From Mesorhizobium prunaredense (GTDB lineage Bacteria; Pseudomonadota; Alphaproteobacteria; Rhizobiales; Rhizobiaceae): DNA of 64,000 nt. This document shows positions 36,888 to 46,400 of this stretch, piece by piece; the stretch's first letter is position 1, and the number at the start of each line of letters is the position of its first letter. Made by a program: the position numbers and the translations under genes. Under the pieces are notes generated by a model. That model was not told where the DNA came from. It saw only the letters and a program-made list of their open reading frames with translations, and did no database searches. The stretch is taken from contig NZ_FTPD01000010.1 in NCBI RefSeq assembly GCF_900156895.1, positions 62,001-126,000 of the forward strand, given 5' to 3'.

Positions 36888-37630
36888 GTGCCCGTCCGCA
36901 ACTGCTTCTCCGATGGCCGTGGGGGCCACCGGCCCGCAACATGGGCCGGTGGAGCGCGGCGACACAGCCGCGCCAGCTTTGGTGTGCCGAGCATGATCGA
37001 CAGCTTGGAGGTGTAAGTCCATTACCCAGCCTGATGGCGGCGAAGGGTTAGCGAAGCGCAAGGGCGTCGCCGCGAGGCGGGGTCTGAAGGAAGCGTGGAG
37101 CAAACCCGCGACCCGATGGACAAGAACCGGATATGAGGCCTACCCGGCCGGACGAGCGGGCCAATGACCGCGAAGTCCATGGTCACCAAGGACCGGGGTG
37201 GTAAATTCGGCGGGTGTGCGGGGAAGGCGGTCGATCTTACCTCGGGAGATCTGCGCCGTGTCCGGAATTCCGGACTAGGCCCGCCGTGAGGCGCGCTGAT
37301 CGCGGCGCAGAAGTCAGCAGAGGGCATAGTAGCAGCCGGGTTTGCCTGCGGCGAAGGCCTGAACGGTGGAAGTGGAAAGTAGTACCGCGCGTCTCGATAC
37401 GGCCATGCGGCAGAAACCGGTTCTCCGGCCTGCCCGCCAGACCTGACGGCGAAGCCCGACGGAACGGCAAACGCAGGGACCGAAGCCAGCTCGGCGACGC
37501 ACGTCGTGAAATCCCGGCGCTCGATACCTCACAGGAGGCTTTGGTCGCTCAATTCATCGAACCGCCGAATACGGACCCGTATGTAGGTGGTGTGGGAGGG
37601 GAGGAGCCGCGAGGCTCCCCCTATCCCGAT
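36888..37630 (+). mobile_element. Group II intron without its intron-encoded protein
   Basis: The stretch has characteristic ribozyme pieces: GGTGTAAGTCCA at 37010, TTACCTCGGGAGATCTGCGC near 37238, CAGAAGTCAGCAGAGGGCAT near 37308, a domain V-like hairpin from ACCGCCGAATACGG to GTATGTAGGTGGT (37560-37592), and a domain VI-like hairpin with CTATCCCGAT at the 3' end. The 5' end is guessed at GTGCCCG (36888). The reverse transcriptase/maturase that normally follows GAACGGTGGAAGTGGAAAG is missing, with about 180 bp to domain V instead of over 1.2 kb. It lies in the nopX to y4xK-like gap, so no gene is cut. It may be splicing-competent only with a maturase in trans, or dead. Confidence 0.78.
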
Positions 37631-37879
37631 TTGACACGACCGGCCAAGATCATGCCCGCTTGGCCACTTGAGCCACGCCGCCGTCGCGTACGCGCGCCTT
37701 TAACCCGCAAATGAAGAACGCCGCTCAGCGCTCTTTGGCTCTAAAGAGGGTGGTTGGAGCGGGATGCCTCTCGAGCGATCACAAATCAGCATGGCAGTCA
37801 CCCCGCCTCCAGGTAACGTCATGAGCGCAGCGCCACCGGGCGCCCTGGAGAGGTGAGGGGCACCCTATCTCGTTCAGGT

Positions 37880-37975
37880 CACGATCGTGTATTGTGACGG
37901 CCGCGCTCACCACCAGATCAAAGCAACGGCAATCTTACAGACTGGAGCCGGCGCCGTACTCTACTGAGCTAAGAC
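37880..37975 (-). other. Possible tRNA-derived relic
   Basis: On the minus strand GGTCTTAGCTCAGTAGAGTA resembles an acceptor-D arm with a shortened D loop, and CCAGT-CTGTAAG-ATTGC further on resembles an anticodon arm with loop CTGTAAG. The T arm and acceptor closure are not evident, so it is not an intact tRNA. It may be a scar of integration. Confidence 0.25.
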
Positions 37976-37988
37976 CATACGACCCATG

Positions 37989-38555
37989 TCATTGACCTTT
38001 GCCCGCCCCGAACGTCCTGTATGTGGCAACTGGTATGGCCGCACGCTCGCCATCGCTCGGTTTGACAGCCTTGTTGTCGATCAAATCGCGCGGATCGTTG
38101 ACCATTGCAGCTAAGTTACGTCGTGTCGAACAGCCAAGCGGCTCTTCGAAGGATTTGTCACTGAGTAAAGGACCGGAATACGACGGACAGGCAGGTGGGC
38201 GGGCATGATACACAATTGCTTCTACTTGGACTGCGCCGCCATCGTGTTGGTCGAGCAAATGGATGTTGTCAGTGTCGATACCCATCTGCCTGGCCTGATG
38301 CACCACCTCTGCGCTGAGCCGGGACGAGCCCCAGATAAGGAGGTGAAGAGCATCGCGGCGGCCGCTACTGGTCCTGTCAAGGAAAACACGCAAACGCTGC
38401 CGTTCGGAAGCGCGAAGGCTCTTTAATATCAGGACGGTGGTCTCCGGCCGGATCAGGATTGGCGCAGGGGGCTCGACATAGATCGGCGCAGTGCTTGTGC
38501 AGCCACTTGCGCTGGCCGTCAGGGCGACTAGGAGAACTTTGATCCGCAAAGTCAT
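37989..38555 (-). CDS. Lipoprotein, CpaD-like, partner of RhcC2 (Y4xK-like)
   Basis: A 188-residue predicted lipoprotein with signal LVALTASASGC (Cys near residue 19). The C-terminal CSTRRNLAAMVNDPRDLI is the hallmark of the CpaD/pilus-assembly lipoprotein family. It follows rhcC2 by eight bases, with AGGTGATCGA before the ATG, matching the y4xJ-y4xK order in NGR234. CpaD-type lipoproteins help localise secretins, so a pilotin-like role for RhcC2 is plausible. Confidence 0.85.
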   Translation of the reverse strand: MTLRIKVLLVALTASASGCTSTAPIYVEPPAPILIRPETTVLILKSLRASERQRLRVFLDRTSSGRRDALHLLIWGSSRLSAEVVHQARQMGIDTDNIHLLDQHDGGAVQVEAIVYHARPPACPSYSGPLLSDKSFEEPLGCSTRRNLAAMVNDPRDLIDNKAVKPSDGERAAIPVATYRTFGAGKGQ

Positions 38556-38563
38556 TCGATCAC

Positions 38564-40027
38564 CTATTCGATTATGAAGCCGCGACCGCGCTTGGCCCCT
38601 GGCGCGCCGGTGCGGGCAGCAGCGCGGCCTCGCGGCGGATTTGCCGGAGAATCGTCCAAAGCCGGCGCCATCCGGTCCGTGGGTGCGCTCATCTGGTTGG
38701 GGCTGGAGCCTGGTTTTACGATGTAAGGCGTAACCAGAATAATCAGTTCTGATTCTTCCTTTTGAAACGAGGAGGAACGAAACAGAGCGCCAAGGATCGG
38801 CATTTCGCCGAGCCAGGGAAACGCACTGACGTTATTGTTCACGTTGCGCCTGATCAGACCGCCAATTGCAAAGCTCTGCCCACTGGCGAGTTCGACGACT
38901 GTGTCGGCTCGGCGCGTGGAAACTGCCGGCACGGAAATACCATTGATTTGAACGGCACCTTGGGACGACAGTTCACTGACTTCCGGCTTTACGTGAATGT
39001 TGATTCGGTTGTTGTTGAGAACGGTCGGCACGAATTCCAGGCTGACGCCGAAGTGACGGAATTCAACCGACACTTGCTTGTTTTCCTGCAGGACAGGAAT
39101 TGGAAATTCGCCGCCGGCCAGAAAACTGGCAGTTTCACCGGACATCGCGGTGAGATTCGGCTCAGCCAAAACGGAAGCTATGTGCTCCTTGGCGAGCGCG
39201 TCGAGAACCGCACCGATGTTGACGACACCGTTGTCGAATCCGATTCCTGCTGTACCGCCACCCAGCGCTGCACCGGAGCCAGCGCCGCTGCCGCTTAACA
39301 CGCCCACTCTGAAATTGTCGATTTGACCAAAGGCGGACAGGTTAACGCCGAGTGCCTTCATGGCGCTACGGGAGACCTCCGCTACCCGCACACTAAGATT
39401 AACTTGTAAGGACCCGGCGACCTTGATGTTATTGACGACTTGCGCACCGTCACCGAGATACTGCTCAGTGACCCTTTTCGCGGTGTCCGCGACCTCCGCA
39501 TTGGGAGCTGTACCGCTAAGGATTGCGCCGCGTGGCGTATAGCTTACGTGGATTGAAGAGTCGCCGACCTGGTCACTCAACATGGCGCGCAATTCCTCGA
39601 TCGGCTGCGTGACGACAATACGCAACGCGACGAGAGCCTCGCCCTTTTCGTCCAAGGCGAACAGGCTGGTCCGCCCGGATTTCTTCCCAAAGACGAAGAT
39701 GGTTGTGTTCGAGGCTGCCTGATAATCCGCGATCGTCGGGTCAGCAACAAAGATGGTCGTGGCTGGCGCGGGCAAATGAACTGTCTTGCCGAGCGAAGAG
39801 GAAAGGTTCAGCGTGCCATCGAGGCTATTGGAAGCGGCAGGCGGCGTGCCTTTATCCTCGATGTTTTGCGCCGGCGCAGAAACTGGATATGACAGAATGA
39901 CCGCGTAGAGGAGGCGGCTCAAGTAAGGAGAGACAGTAGTAGGTCTCGGGCTGACGATGAGTGGGGGCCGCCGATCGGTGTGAGGATGATCAGTTGGAAT
40001 GATTTTCAAGGTGATCTTTTCTTTCAA
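38564..40027 (-). CDS. rhcC2: T3SS secretin RhcC2 (CpaC/secretin family)
   Basis: A 487-residue outer-membrane secretin carrying the BON-like N-terminal part (LGKTVHLPAPATTIFVADPT) and the C-terminal barrel (ASFLAGGEFPIPV, GVSLEFVPTVL, AIGGLIRR, PWLGEMPILGALFRS, ELIILVTPYIV). It resembles CpaC of Flp pili as well as RhcC2 of NGR234. A signal-like segment (LLYAVILSYPVSAPAQ) lies near residues 39-54. The frame begins with TTG at 40027 and no better start is visible. It follows ttsI on the same strand (26-bp gap). Confidence 0.92.
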   Translation of the reverse strand: MKEKITLKIIPTDHPHTDRRPPLIVSPRPTTVSPYLSRLLYAVILSYPVSAPAQNIEDKGTPPAASNSLDGTLNLSSSLGKTVHLPAPATTIFVADPTIADYQAASNTTIFVFGKKSGRTSLFALDEKGEALVALRIVVTQPIEELRAMLSDQVGDSSIHVSYTPRGAILSGTAPNAEVADTAKRVTEQYLGDGAQVVNNIKVAGSLQVNLSVRVAEVSRSAMKALGVNLSAFGQIDNFRVGVLSGSGAGSGAALGGGTAGIGFDNGVVNIGAVLDALAKEHIASVLAEPNLTAMSGETASFLAGGEFPIPVLQENKQVSVEFRHFGVSLEFVPTVLNNNRINIHVKPEVSELSSQGAVQINGISVPAVSTRRADTVVELASGQSFAIGGLIRRNVNNNVSAFPWLGEMPILGALFRSSSFQKEESELIILVTPYIVKPGSSPNQMSAPTDRMAPALDDSPANPPRGRAAARTGAPGAKRGRGFIIE

Positions 40028-40053
40028 ATTCGGCCAACTATACGGCTGTCGCG

Positions 40054-40725
40054 CTAGTCACATTCGAGAATGTAACCAATGCCGCGCACGGTTTTTATCC
40101 GTGGTGTTGCGCCTGACCTGCTTAGGTATCCACGTAAGCGATAGATTCCGACTTCAAGAGCGTTGGCAGATACTTCATCGTTGAATGAATATAGGTGATC
40201 TTCCAACTGCGAACGCGGCACGATGCGGCCAGCACGGTTGAGCAGATGCTCTAGAATACACAGTTCACGGCGTGCGACCGTCAGCGGATGACCAGCAACG
40301 GAAACCTGTCGGCCGATTGGATCGAAGTGGAGATTGCCAAATACAATGATGGGGTCGGTCATCTGCACCGACCGCCGCAGAACGGCTCTCATTCTGGCAA
40401 TGAGCTCATTGGTACACACGGGCTTGAGCAGAAAATCGTCCGCGCCACCGTTGAAAATCGCAATTCGCTTCTCAAGATCGTCGACGTCACTCAGAACGAG
40501 AGCAGGAACTGAATGTCCCTCACTCCTTAGCTGCTTCAGCCAATCCAAGCCATTGCCATCCGGCAGAGCCAGCTCCAGCAGGAGAACTTCATAGCTGGCG
40601 CAAGAAAATGCACTCGATGCCTGTTCCAGTGTGCGAACGATATCAACAGCGAAACCGCTATCCCCGAGAGCAACTCCCACGGCTCGCGTAAGATCCGCAT
40701 GGTGGTCAACGAATAGCGTTCGCAT
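40054..40725 (-). CDS. ttsI: T3SS transcriptional activator TtsI
   Basis: A 223-residue OmpR-type response regulator that activates promoters with tts boxes. The start is the ATG at 40725 with AGGAG five bases upstream. The receiver domain has Glu51 in LLLELALPDGNG where the phosphorylated Asp should be, and HH replaces one acidic pair (VDHHADL). TtsI of other rhizobia shows the same Glu and is thought to work without phosphorylation. The C-terminal winged helix (LTVARRELCILEHLLNRAGR, IKTVRGIGYILE) is intact. There is no sensor kinase nearby. A nod box upstream would place it under NodD. Confidence 0.96.
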   Translation of the reverse strand: MRTLFVDHHADLTRAVGVALGDSGFAVDIVRTLEQASSAFSCASYEVLLLELALPDGNGLDWLKQLRSEGHSVPALVLSDVDDLEKRIAIFNGGADDFLLKPVCTNELIARMRAVLRRSVQMTDPIIVFGNLHFDPIGRQVSVAGHPLTVARRELCILEHLLNRAGRIVPRSQLEDHLYSFNDEVSANALEVGIYRLRGYLSRSGATPRIKTVRGIGYILECD

Positions 40726-41064
40726 TTCATCTCCTATCAATGGTAGGACAGGTCACCGAGACTATTGAGACGGCGACAGCAGAAATCGCGCAACTCATCG
40801 CAGGGTTCGTAATCCTCTTTGGGACGGCTAATCGGCAGGGTCATGCGAATTGCACGCCTGCAGTAGGCGGTAGGCGGGGTAGAACCTGTGAAGACGTGTT
40901 GATGGGCTGATACTTCGTTTGGCAGCCAAAGATGCCACCCACTCTGACTTCAATTCGTCTGCGCATCGATCCTGCCTATGTGCGGCCCCCTGCATTCGCC
41001 AGGCCAGCGTCGCCCTCCAAAGCCCACGATTCCATGGCTCGCAGGGGTTAGCTTTCGACAAGCG

Positions 41065-41113
41065 ACTTGAACAAATCGATTGTTCGGATCATAAGCATCC
41101 ACATCCTGGATGG
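41065..41113 (-). promoter_or_regulatory. nod box upstream of ttsI
   Basis: On the minus strand the order is ATCCAG, GATG, ATC, then GAACAATCGATTTGTTCAAG. This matches the NodD-binding consensus ATCCAT-N6-GATG-N6-ATC-N-AAACAATCGATTTTACCAAT at most conserved positions and spacing. It lies about 340 bp upstream of the ttsI ATG with no gene between. Confidence 0.85.
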
Positions 41114-41529
41114 GCCCGCATATTCACCCCCAGGTCGCACTGTGAGGCTGATGCTTTGGTACCGCAGCTTGGAGCTTGCGTTCGGTCATCAGAGCTCGAG
41201 CGCGGCGGATTGGACACTGATCTGGCTGCCGCAATCTGAGCGCGGCGGGAACCGTCACCGAGACGTCTCGCGGCTGTCGGTCGGCGCTGCCGGTCTGCAG
41301 CGTTTGAGGCCTAGCACCATCGGTTGACGCAAGGGCGACATGCGATGAGGGGTCGGCTGGGCTTCCGCGAAGTAGGGCGACTGCGCAGCACACAGCGCAC
41401 GGCCCTCTTCCAGGCCGTTGACCGTCTTCCCGATGTGCAGCCGAAGGCCCGCGTCCGCTACCCTGGAAGTCGAACGGCGATAATCTCATCCAGTCTTAAT
41501 CTAGGGACCTGAGGCTTAGGGTTGATGCC
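41114..41529. other. Intergenic region, no gene recognised
   Basis: Frames on either strand (for example the minus strand at 41124-41489) show no family resemblance. It may hold further effector debris next to the C48-protease relic. Confidence 0.35.
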
Positions 41530-41670
41530 GACATCAGCCCTCAGCAGGTTTTGCAGCGGCTGCCGATCGGCAAGGGGTTGTCGAGTGGCAGCGGCTCATT
41601 GTCCGGCCGCTGCCCGTCCAGAATCGTCCAGCCAGCGCTCCCCAGTGCTGCTCAAAGCCGTCTTGCCCTG
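41530..41670 (-). pseudogene. C-terminal fragment of a NopD-like C48 protease gene
   Basis: The minus strand contains GGACGATTCTGGACGGGCAG and further sequence that match the NopD gene at about 46265-46350. One frame reads LDGQRPDNEPLPLDN, aligned with VDGQRPDHEPMQLDN of the intact protein. It lacks the protease catalytic residues. It lies about 110 bp downstream of a perfect-looking tts box, so only the promoter and the tail of a former effector gene survive. A 72-codon frame starting with GTG at 41752 crosses it but in another frame. Confidence 0.75.
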
Positions 41671-41780
41671 CCCGTCCGCTTGCTCTTGCGATACGGGGTG
41701 CTGTACCTGCTGCCAGGCTATTACAATGAATGTTAAGTTTGTGCCGGTTCACGCTAGCCTCACGTTCACAGATCAGATGA

Positions 41781-41814
41781 GCGACCTACTCAGGCAAGCT
41801 TTCGAGAGGCTGAC
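41781..41814 (-). promoter_or_regulatory. Orphan tts box in front of the NopD relic
   Basis: On the minus strand GTCAGCCTCTCGAAAGCTTG followed by CCTGAGTAGGTCGC fits the tts consensus well. The only thing downstream is the effector relic. Confidence 0.82.
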
Positions 41815-42459
41815 GAGGTCCGCCGTCCCGGAAAGCGTAGGCCTGGTTTTCTGCTCAGCGGTTGGCGGCCTCGATGGGTGCAGGCCGCGCCGGGTACCCA
41901 GCCGGTCCATCTGAAGAGTCGATGCTCAAACGGACTAGGACAAGATTTCCGTAGCGGGGCTGCCCCATCACTCTGTTTAGAATACCTTTTTTAGAGCACG
42001 CGGTACGTACTGCATTCTTGCCCCGGTAACGTTCCTAAAGATGGTTCTGTCCGTGCTAGGCGCAGATGCTCAGCAACCACTATGCTGTGGCGCAATATCG
42101 ATGTGCCTGCTTCATAACTGAGCTTGACTTGGCTACAGCTGACCATGACATCACCGGAATCCCGGAGCTCGCACGCTGTGGCGCGTCAGGTGATCTGCAC
42201 TTTGTCAGCCTCCCTTCTCCGCAGTCCTTCCGGATGATGCGCCGGGCGCGCAGAGCAGATGGATGCTGGCCGGCACTGACGCCAGCGAGCGGCCGCGCTC
42301 GGCGATTCGATCGATCCCCAGGTCAATCGGCGCGCGGTTAGCGTGCCAGCAAAACAGGCGGACGACCCCTCCCTGGTTTCAGCCTAAAATCAGGTCCGCC
42401 TGACCCATCGAGTGCAATCGTTGACCGCTTCTACTTGTAGCCATCCCTGCGACACCTGG
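41815..42459. other. Intergenic region, no gene recognised
   Basis: No domain, RNA or repeat can be supported. It lies between the orphan tts box and the diverged repeat. Confidence 0.35.
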
Positions 42460-42720
42460 GCGATTGGCAACGCCGCCACAGCATGCGCTATTCCAATCAC
42501 GTTTGCGAGCGGGCGTCGGATTGGTGATATTCTGACACGTTGTTCGCCGCACTTTACCCGAGCCCATGCCCCAATGTGCCGAGACATAACCGTCGTTGTC
42601 TCAGACGGTTCGGTCCGGCACCGGCTCGTACCCAAGCCCCCCAATCACACAGGTCAGCGTCGGATCGAACCAACCCCGTCGGTGCAACGACCTCAAAAAG
42701 CAAGCCGACGCCGGTTTTTG
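42460..42720 (+). repeat. Diverged repeat, copy 2 (pairs with 10330-10600)
   Basis: GACGGTTCGGTCCGGCACCG near 42605 differs by one base from the sequence near 10500. Flanking AAGCCCCCCAATC and GGATCGAACCAACCCC correspond to CAGCCCCCCCGCTC and GGATCGAACCACCC of copy 1. No intact gene is present. Confidence 0.6.
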
Positions 42721-43202
42721 GTGAGGTCCTCGACTCGTGCCCCTTGTAAGCTGCACGGTACCGATCGGCACCGGCGCATTGCACGCCCATCCAGAACGTT
42801 GCTGATGAGGCGAGAGGCCAGCGCGCAGTTAATGGCCCCCGAATTTCGTCGCCCGCTCGCCCTCCCGCAGGTCGCCGCGCAACGTGCGCGTAGCGCTTCG
42901 GCACGAGTTCTATAAGCAGGTCCCGCGCGGACAGCAGGCAGCTAGACGGCACGCCTACATCGATAGTCGGATACAGATAGGCGAGATTGTTGATGACGAG
43001 CAGATGCACAATCAGCGCGATGGAGCGCAGCAGCCGGTATGAGACGCGCGACGGCAGCGGCGAGACGGAAACGCGCGCGAAAGCGAGCAGCGTCGAGGAG
43101 AAAGCCGAGCGCTGAGGCGAGGATGGGCAGCATTCGACCGAGGCCGAACAGCGCGGGTTCAGAGAAGAAGAAGCGGGGAAAGACGTCCCAGCCCCACCTC
43201 GG

Positions 43203-43262
43203 ATTGCACCAGCGAACGCAAAGCAGGACGAGGCACTGGTCGAAACGGCGGCCCTTGAACAT
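43203..43262 (-). pseudogene. Start of an IS6-family transposase gene (relic)
   Basis: The minus strand encodes MFKGRRFDQCLVLLCVRW, which resembles the N-terminus of IS6-family transposases (MFKGRHFD...ILLCVRWYL by memory). The similarity stops after about 20 codons, and the sequence from 42721 to 43202 shows nothing else that I recognise. Confidence 0.5.
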
Positions 43263-43341
43263 CTGAACTCTCCGGCGAAACACCGAAGGCCATGCCTCTG
43301 GTCCCGAAAACTTTGCAACAGATCTTGGCGAGCAGGTTGTC

Positions 43342-43375
43342 GTCAGGTTCTCGACAGCCTCCTGTGTCAGATCCA
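43342..43375 (+). promoter_or_regulatory. tts box of the nopD-like gene
   Basis: GTCAGGTTCTCGACAGCCTC fits the tts consensus with one change in the AAGCT half. It lies 76 bp upstream of the ATG at 43418. Confidence 0.83.
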
Positions 43376-43417
43376 AGCCCAGCTTCAAACGGGCTTATAT
43401 GCTAAAAGTGAGAACGG

Positions 43418-46400
43418 ATGGATTTCACCTCAACCAAGCGGGTGCACGGACAATCGAACAGGGCCGGCTTGCAAGATAGCTCGCGTGCGGCTCCGCCCGC
43501 AGCTGCGGCGGCGTTTGAGCGGCAACTGAGCGAGATCGCCAATTCAGGTCGGGGTGGTGGAGCAATGCCGGCCGGCTCGGCGCCGCAGCCGGCCCAGTCA
43601 ACTAAATTTTTGAGAAGGCTCAGCAAGCATCCTCTTCATATCAGGGATGAAGACTTTATCCTCAGCCTTGAGGAGGCCCTCATCAAGGGCAACGCCTCCG
43701 AGCACACTGCCAAGAACAATGTAAGTATTCTTCTCAGCTTTGGCCAGTGGCTGTTCGCAAACAACAAAGATCCCATCAAGGATCGGCTCGACAAGCAGTC
43801 GCTGACCGATGATGCGCGCGAGTTCATCGGAAAGGGTGATCCCTCGAGGCTGCTTACGGCAATAGGTCATCTTCGGACCTCGCAGTCGACGGGCGGAATT
43901 GTGCCGATCGGAGGCCGCGCTGAGTTCACTCCTTATCCGGAGGACGCGGCTCTCATCAACGAGTACAGAAACGAAGCAGCGACAGAGACCGGCAGGAGGA
44001 ATGCAACTGCTCTTAGGAGCTTCGGTGACTACCTGCGTCAAAACAACAAGAAGGGCATTGCTGGTCGGCTTTCCGGTAAGGCGTTGGATGGAGATGTCAA
44101 GGGCTACAAGGAGGACGCCGGTGGTGATCCAAAGATCGGTTCCGCACTGGCTCATCTCCGAAAATCGCACGCCGGCGCTAAAGCGATGCAGCTCGAGCGC
44201 CATATTCCTCCCGTTCCTGATCCCGAGGACGCGGCACTGATGGAGCCGAGGCGGGTCGGCGAGGCGATTGCGCAGCACAGCGCGTCGCAGAAAGCTGGCA
44301 ATTGGCCAAAGGAGCTTGCTGCGGCAGACCAGGATGTGCGTTTGGAGCTTATGGACGAAGCCGGCCCGTCGTCTTCGGCGCCGCAGCCGGCTCAGCCAGC
44401 TCGGCTTGGCAGGAACCAGCCTCTTCATCCCGAGGATGCTCCGCTGATTTTGGGGCTTAACGACGCCCTTATCAAAGGTGGGGCCACCGAGGGCACCGCC
44501 AAGAACAACGTAAATATTCTTCTCCGCTTTGGCCAGTGGCTCCTCGCAAACAACATAGATCCCATGAAGGATCGGCTCGACAAGCAGTCGCTGACCCATG
44601 ATGCGCGCGAGTTCATCGGAAAGGGTCATCCCGCGAGACTCCTTACGGCAATAGATCATCTCCGGACCTCGCAGTCGACGGGCGGAATCGTGCCGATCGC
44701 AGGCCGCGCTAAATTGACTCCGTATCCTCAGGACGCGGCTCTCATCGATGAGTACAGAAACGAAGCAGCGACAGAGACCGGCACGAGGAATGCAGCTGCT
44801 CTTAGGAGCTTCAGTGACTACCTGCGTCAAAACAACAAGAAGGGCATTGCTGGTCGGCTTTCCGGTAAGGCGTTGGATGGAGATGTCAAGGGCTACAAGG
44901 AGGACGCCGGTGGTGATCCAAGGATCGGTTCCGCACTGGCCTATCTCCGAAAATCGCACGCCGGCGTTAAAGCGATGGAGCTCGAGCGCCATATTCCTCC
45001 CGTTCCTGATCCCGAGGACGCGGCACTGATGGAGCCGAGGCGGGTCGGCGAGGCGATTGCGCAGCACAGCGCGTCGCAGGAAGCTGGCAGTTGGCCAAAG
45101 GAGCTTCAGGGACAGCAGGATAATCAACCAGCCGCGTCATTTTTCATCGCTCCAGGGAAGTTGCCCACTGGACGGGATAACCTCAACAGCAACGGGGCGG
45201 GTGCTTTCGGAGCAGCCGGCTCTCGGCAGGCTGGGGTTCAGGCTGCCGCCCGGCCGTTGTTAGCGATCAGCGAAGAGCAGATTGGGCGCTCGCCTGGCGC
45301 GGTTGACAGGGGCAACCTCCTGCCGGCCGAGTGGCTCATCATCAACAATGAACATTCCACAGCGCTGTTGAGGCCAGCGAAGCGGCAGAGGACCCTGAAT
45401 ACGCCGCCAGCCGTCGCCATTCAGCAGCAGCTGAGCGAGATCGGCAATTCAGGCGGTCGCATGCCGATGCAGCCCTCCACCTACCAAGTGGGCGCATTGC
45501 CATTGGAAGGGCAGCCCGTCGTGCGGGGGAAAGAGTCCGAATACATCCCAAGCCTGCAAGCGGAGACTAGCGGGATCGGCGTTCGTCTCATCAATCGCGG
45601 TCGGCTTTCGCCGATGAGTGAAGCTGCGGCAGCGGCACCGGCAACGGTTTCCGAACCTGCCTCGCGATCAACCGCCAGGCTGGCAGTCACCTACCGCGGT
45701 CTTCCAGTGGTTGATCTGACCGGGCTAACCACCACCTCCTCCGATGCCCAGATCGGGGCGTTGAATCCGACAGCCTCGTCCAATGTCCCCAACGGGTCGG
45801 TGCTGTGGGCCGACGAGTGGCTGAGTGACGCCCATATCCAGAGGGATTACCATTTGCTGGGGGAGCAGCTGCAGGCGATAGATCCGGCGCTCGCCGCCCG
45901 GACACGGCTGGTGGACCCGTCGGTATCGCATCTACTGCGTCACACCGAGCCGCAAAACGCGCGAGTCATATTGCAGTCCATTTATAGCCGAAATGACGCC
46001 CCAGCCGACTTCCTGTTCGTTCCATTGAACAATGGCACTCCTACTATTAAGGGCACCCATTGGTCGCTGCTGCTCGTTGATCGCCGCAACCCAGAAAGGC
46101 GGGTCGCCTATCACTACGACTCCCTCCAGCCAGAGGGATACAACATCGTGCCTGCAAAACGGCTCGCAACACTTCTGAACGCAACCTTGGCGCCAGCCCG
46201 CATGCCCCGACAGCCGAACGATAATGATTGCGGCGTGTTTGTGCTGGACGGCACGCGGGCTCTGCTTGGACGATTGGTGGATGGGCAGCGGCCGGACCAC
46301 GAGCCGATGCAACTCGACAACCTCGTCGCCGATCGGCAGGCGCTGCAAGTCCGGCTGAGCGGGCGCTTGCCGCACGAGGAGGAGTCTCTGCAGCTGTTGA

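Noticed and set aside
42554-43318. 254-codon minus-strand frame upstream of the nopD-like gene
   Set aside because: It crosses the diverged repeat and the IS6-like relic, has no ribosome binding site and no family resemblance.
43598-45127. 509-codon frame opposite the nopD-like gene
   Set aside because: Its internal repeat merely mirrors the tandem duplication of the coding strand, and it lacks a promoter or ribosome binding site.
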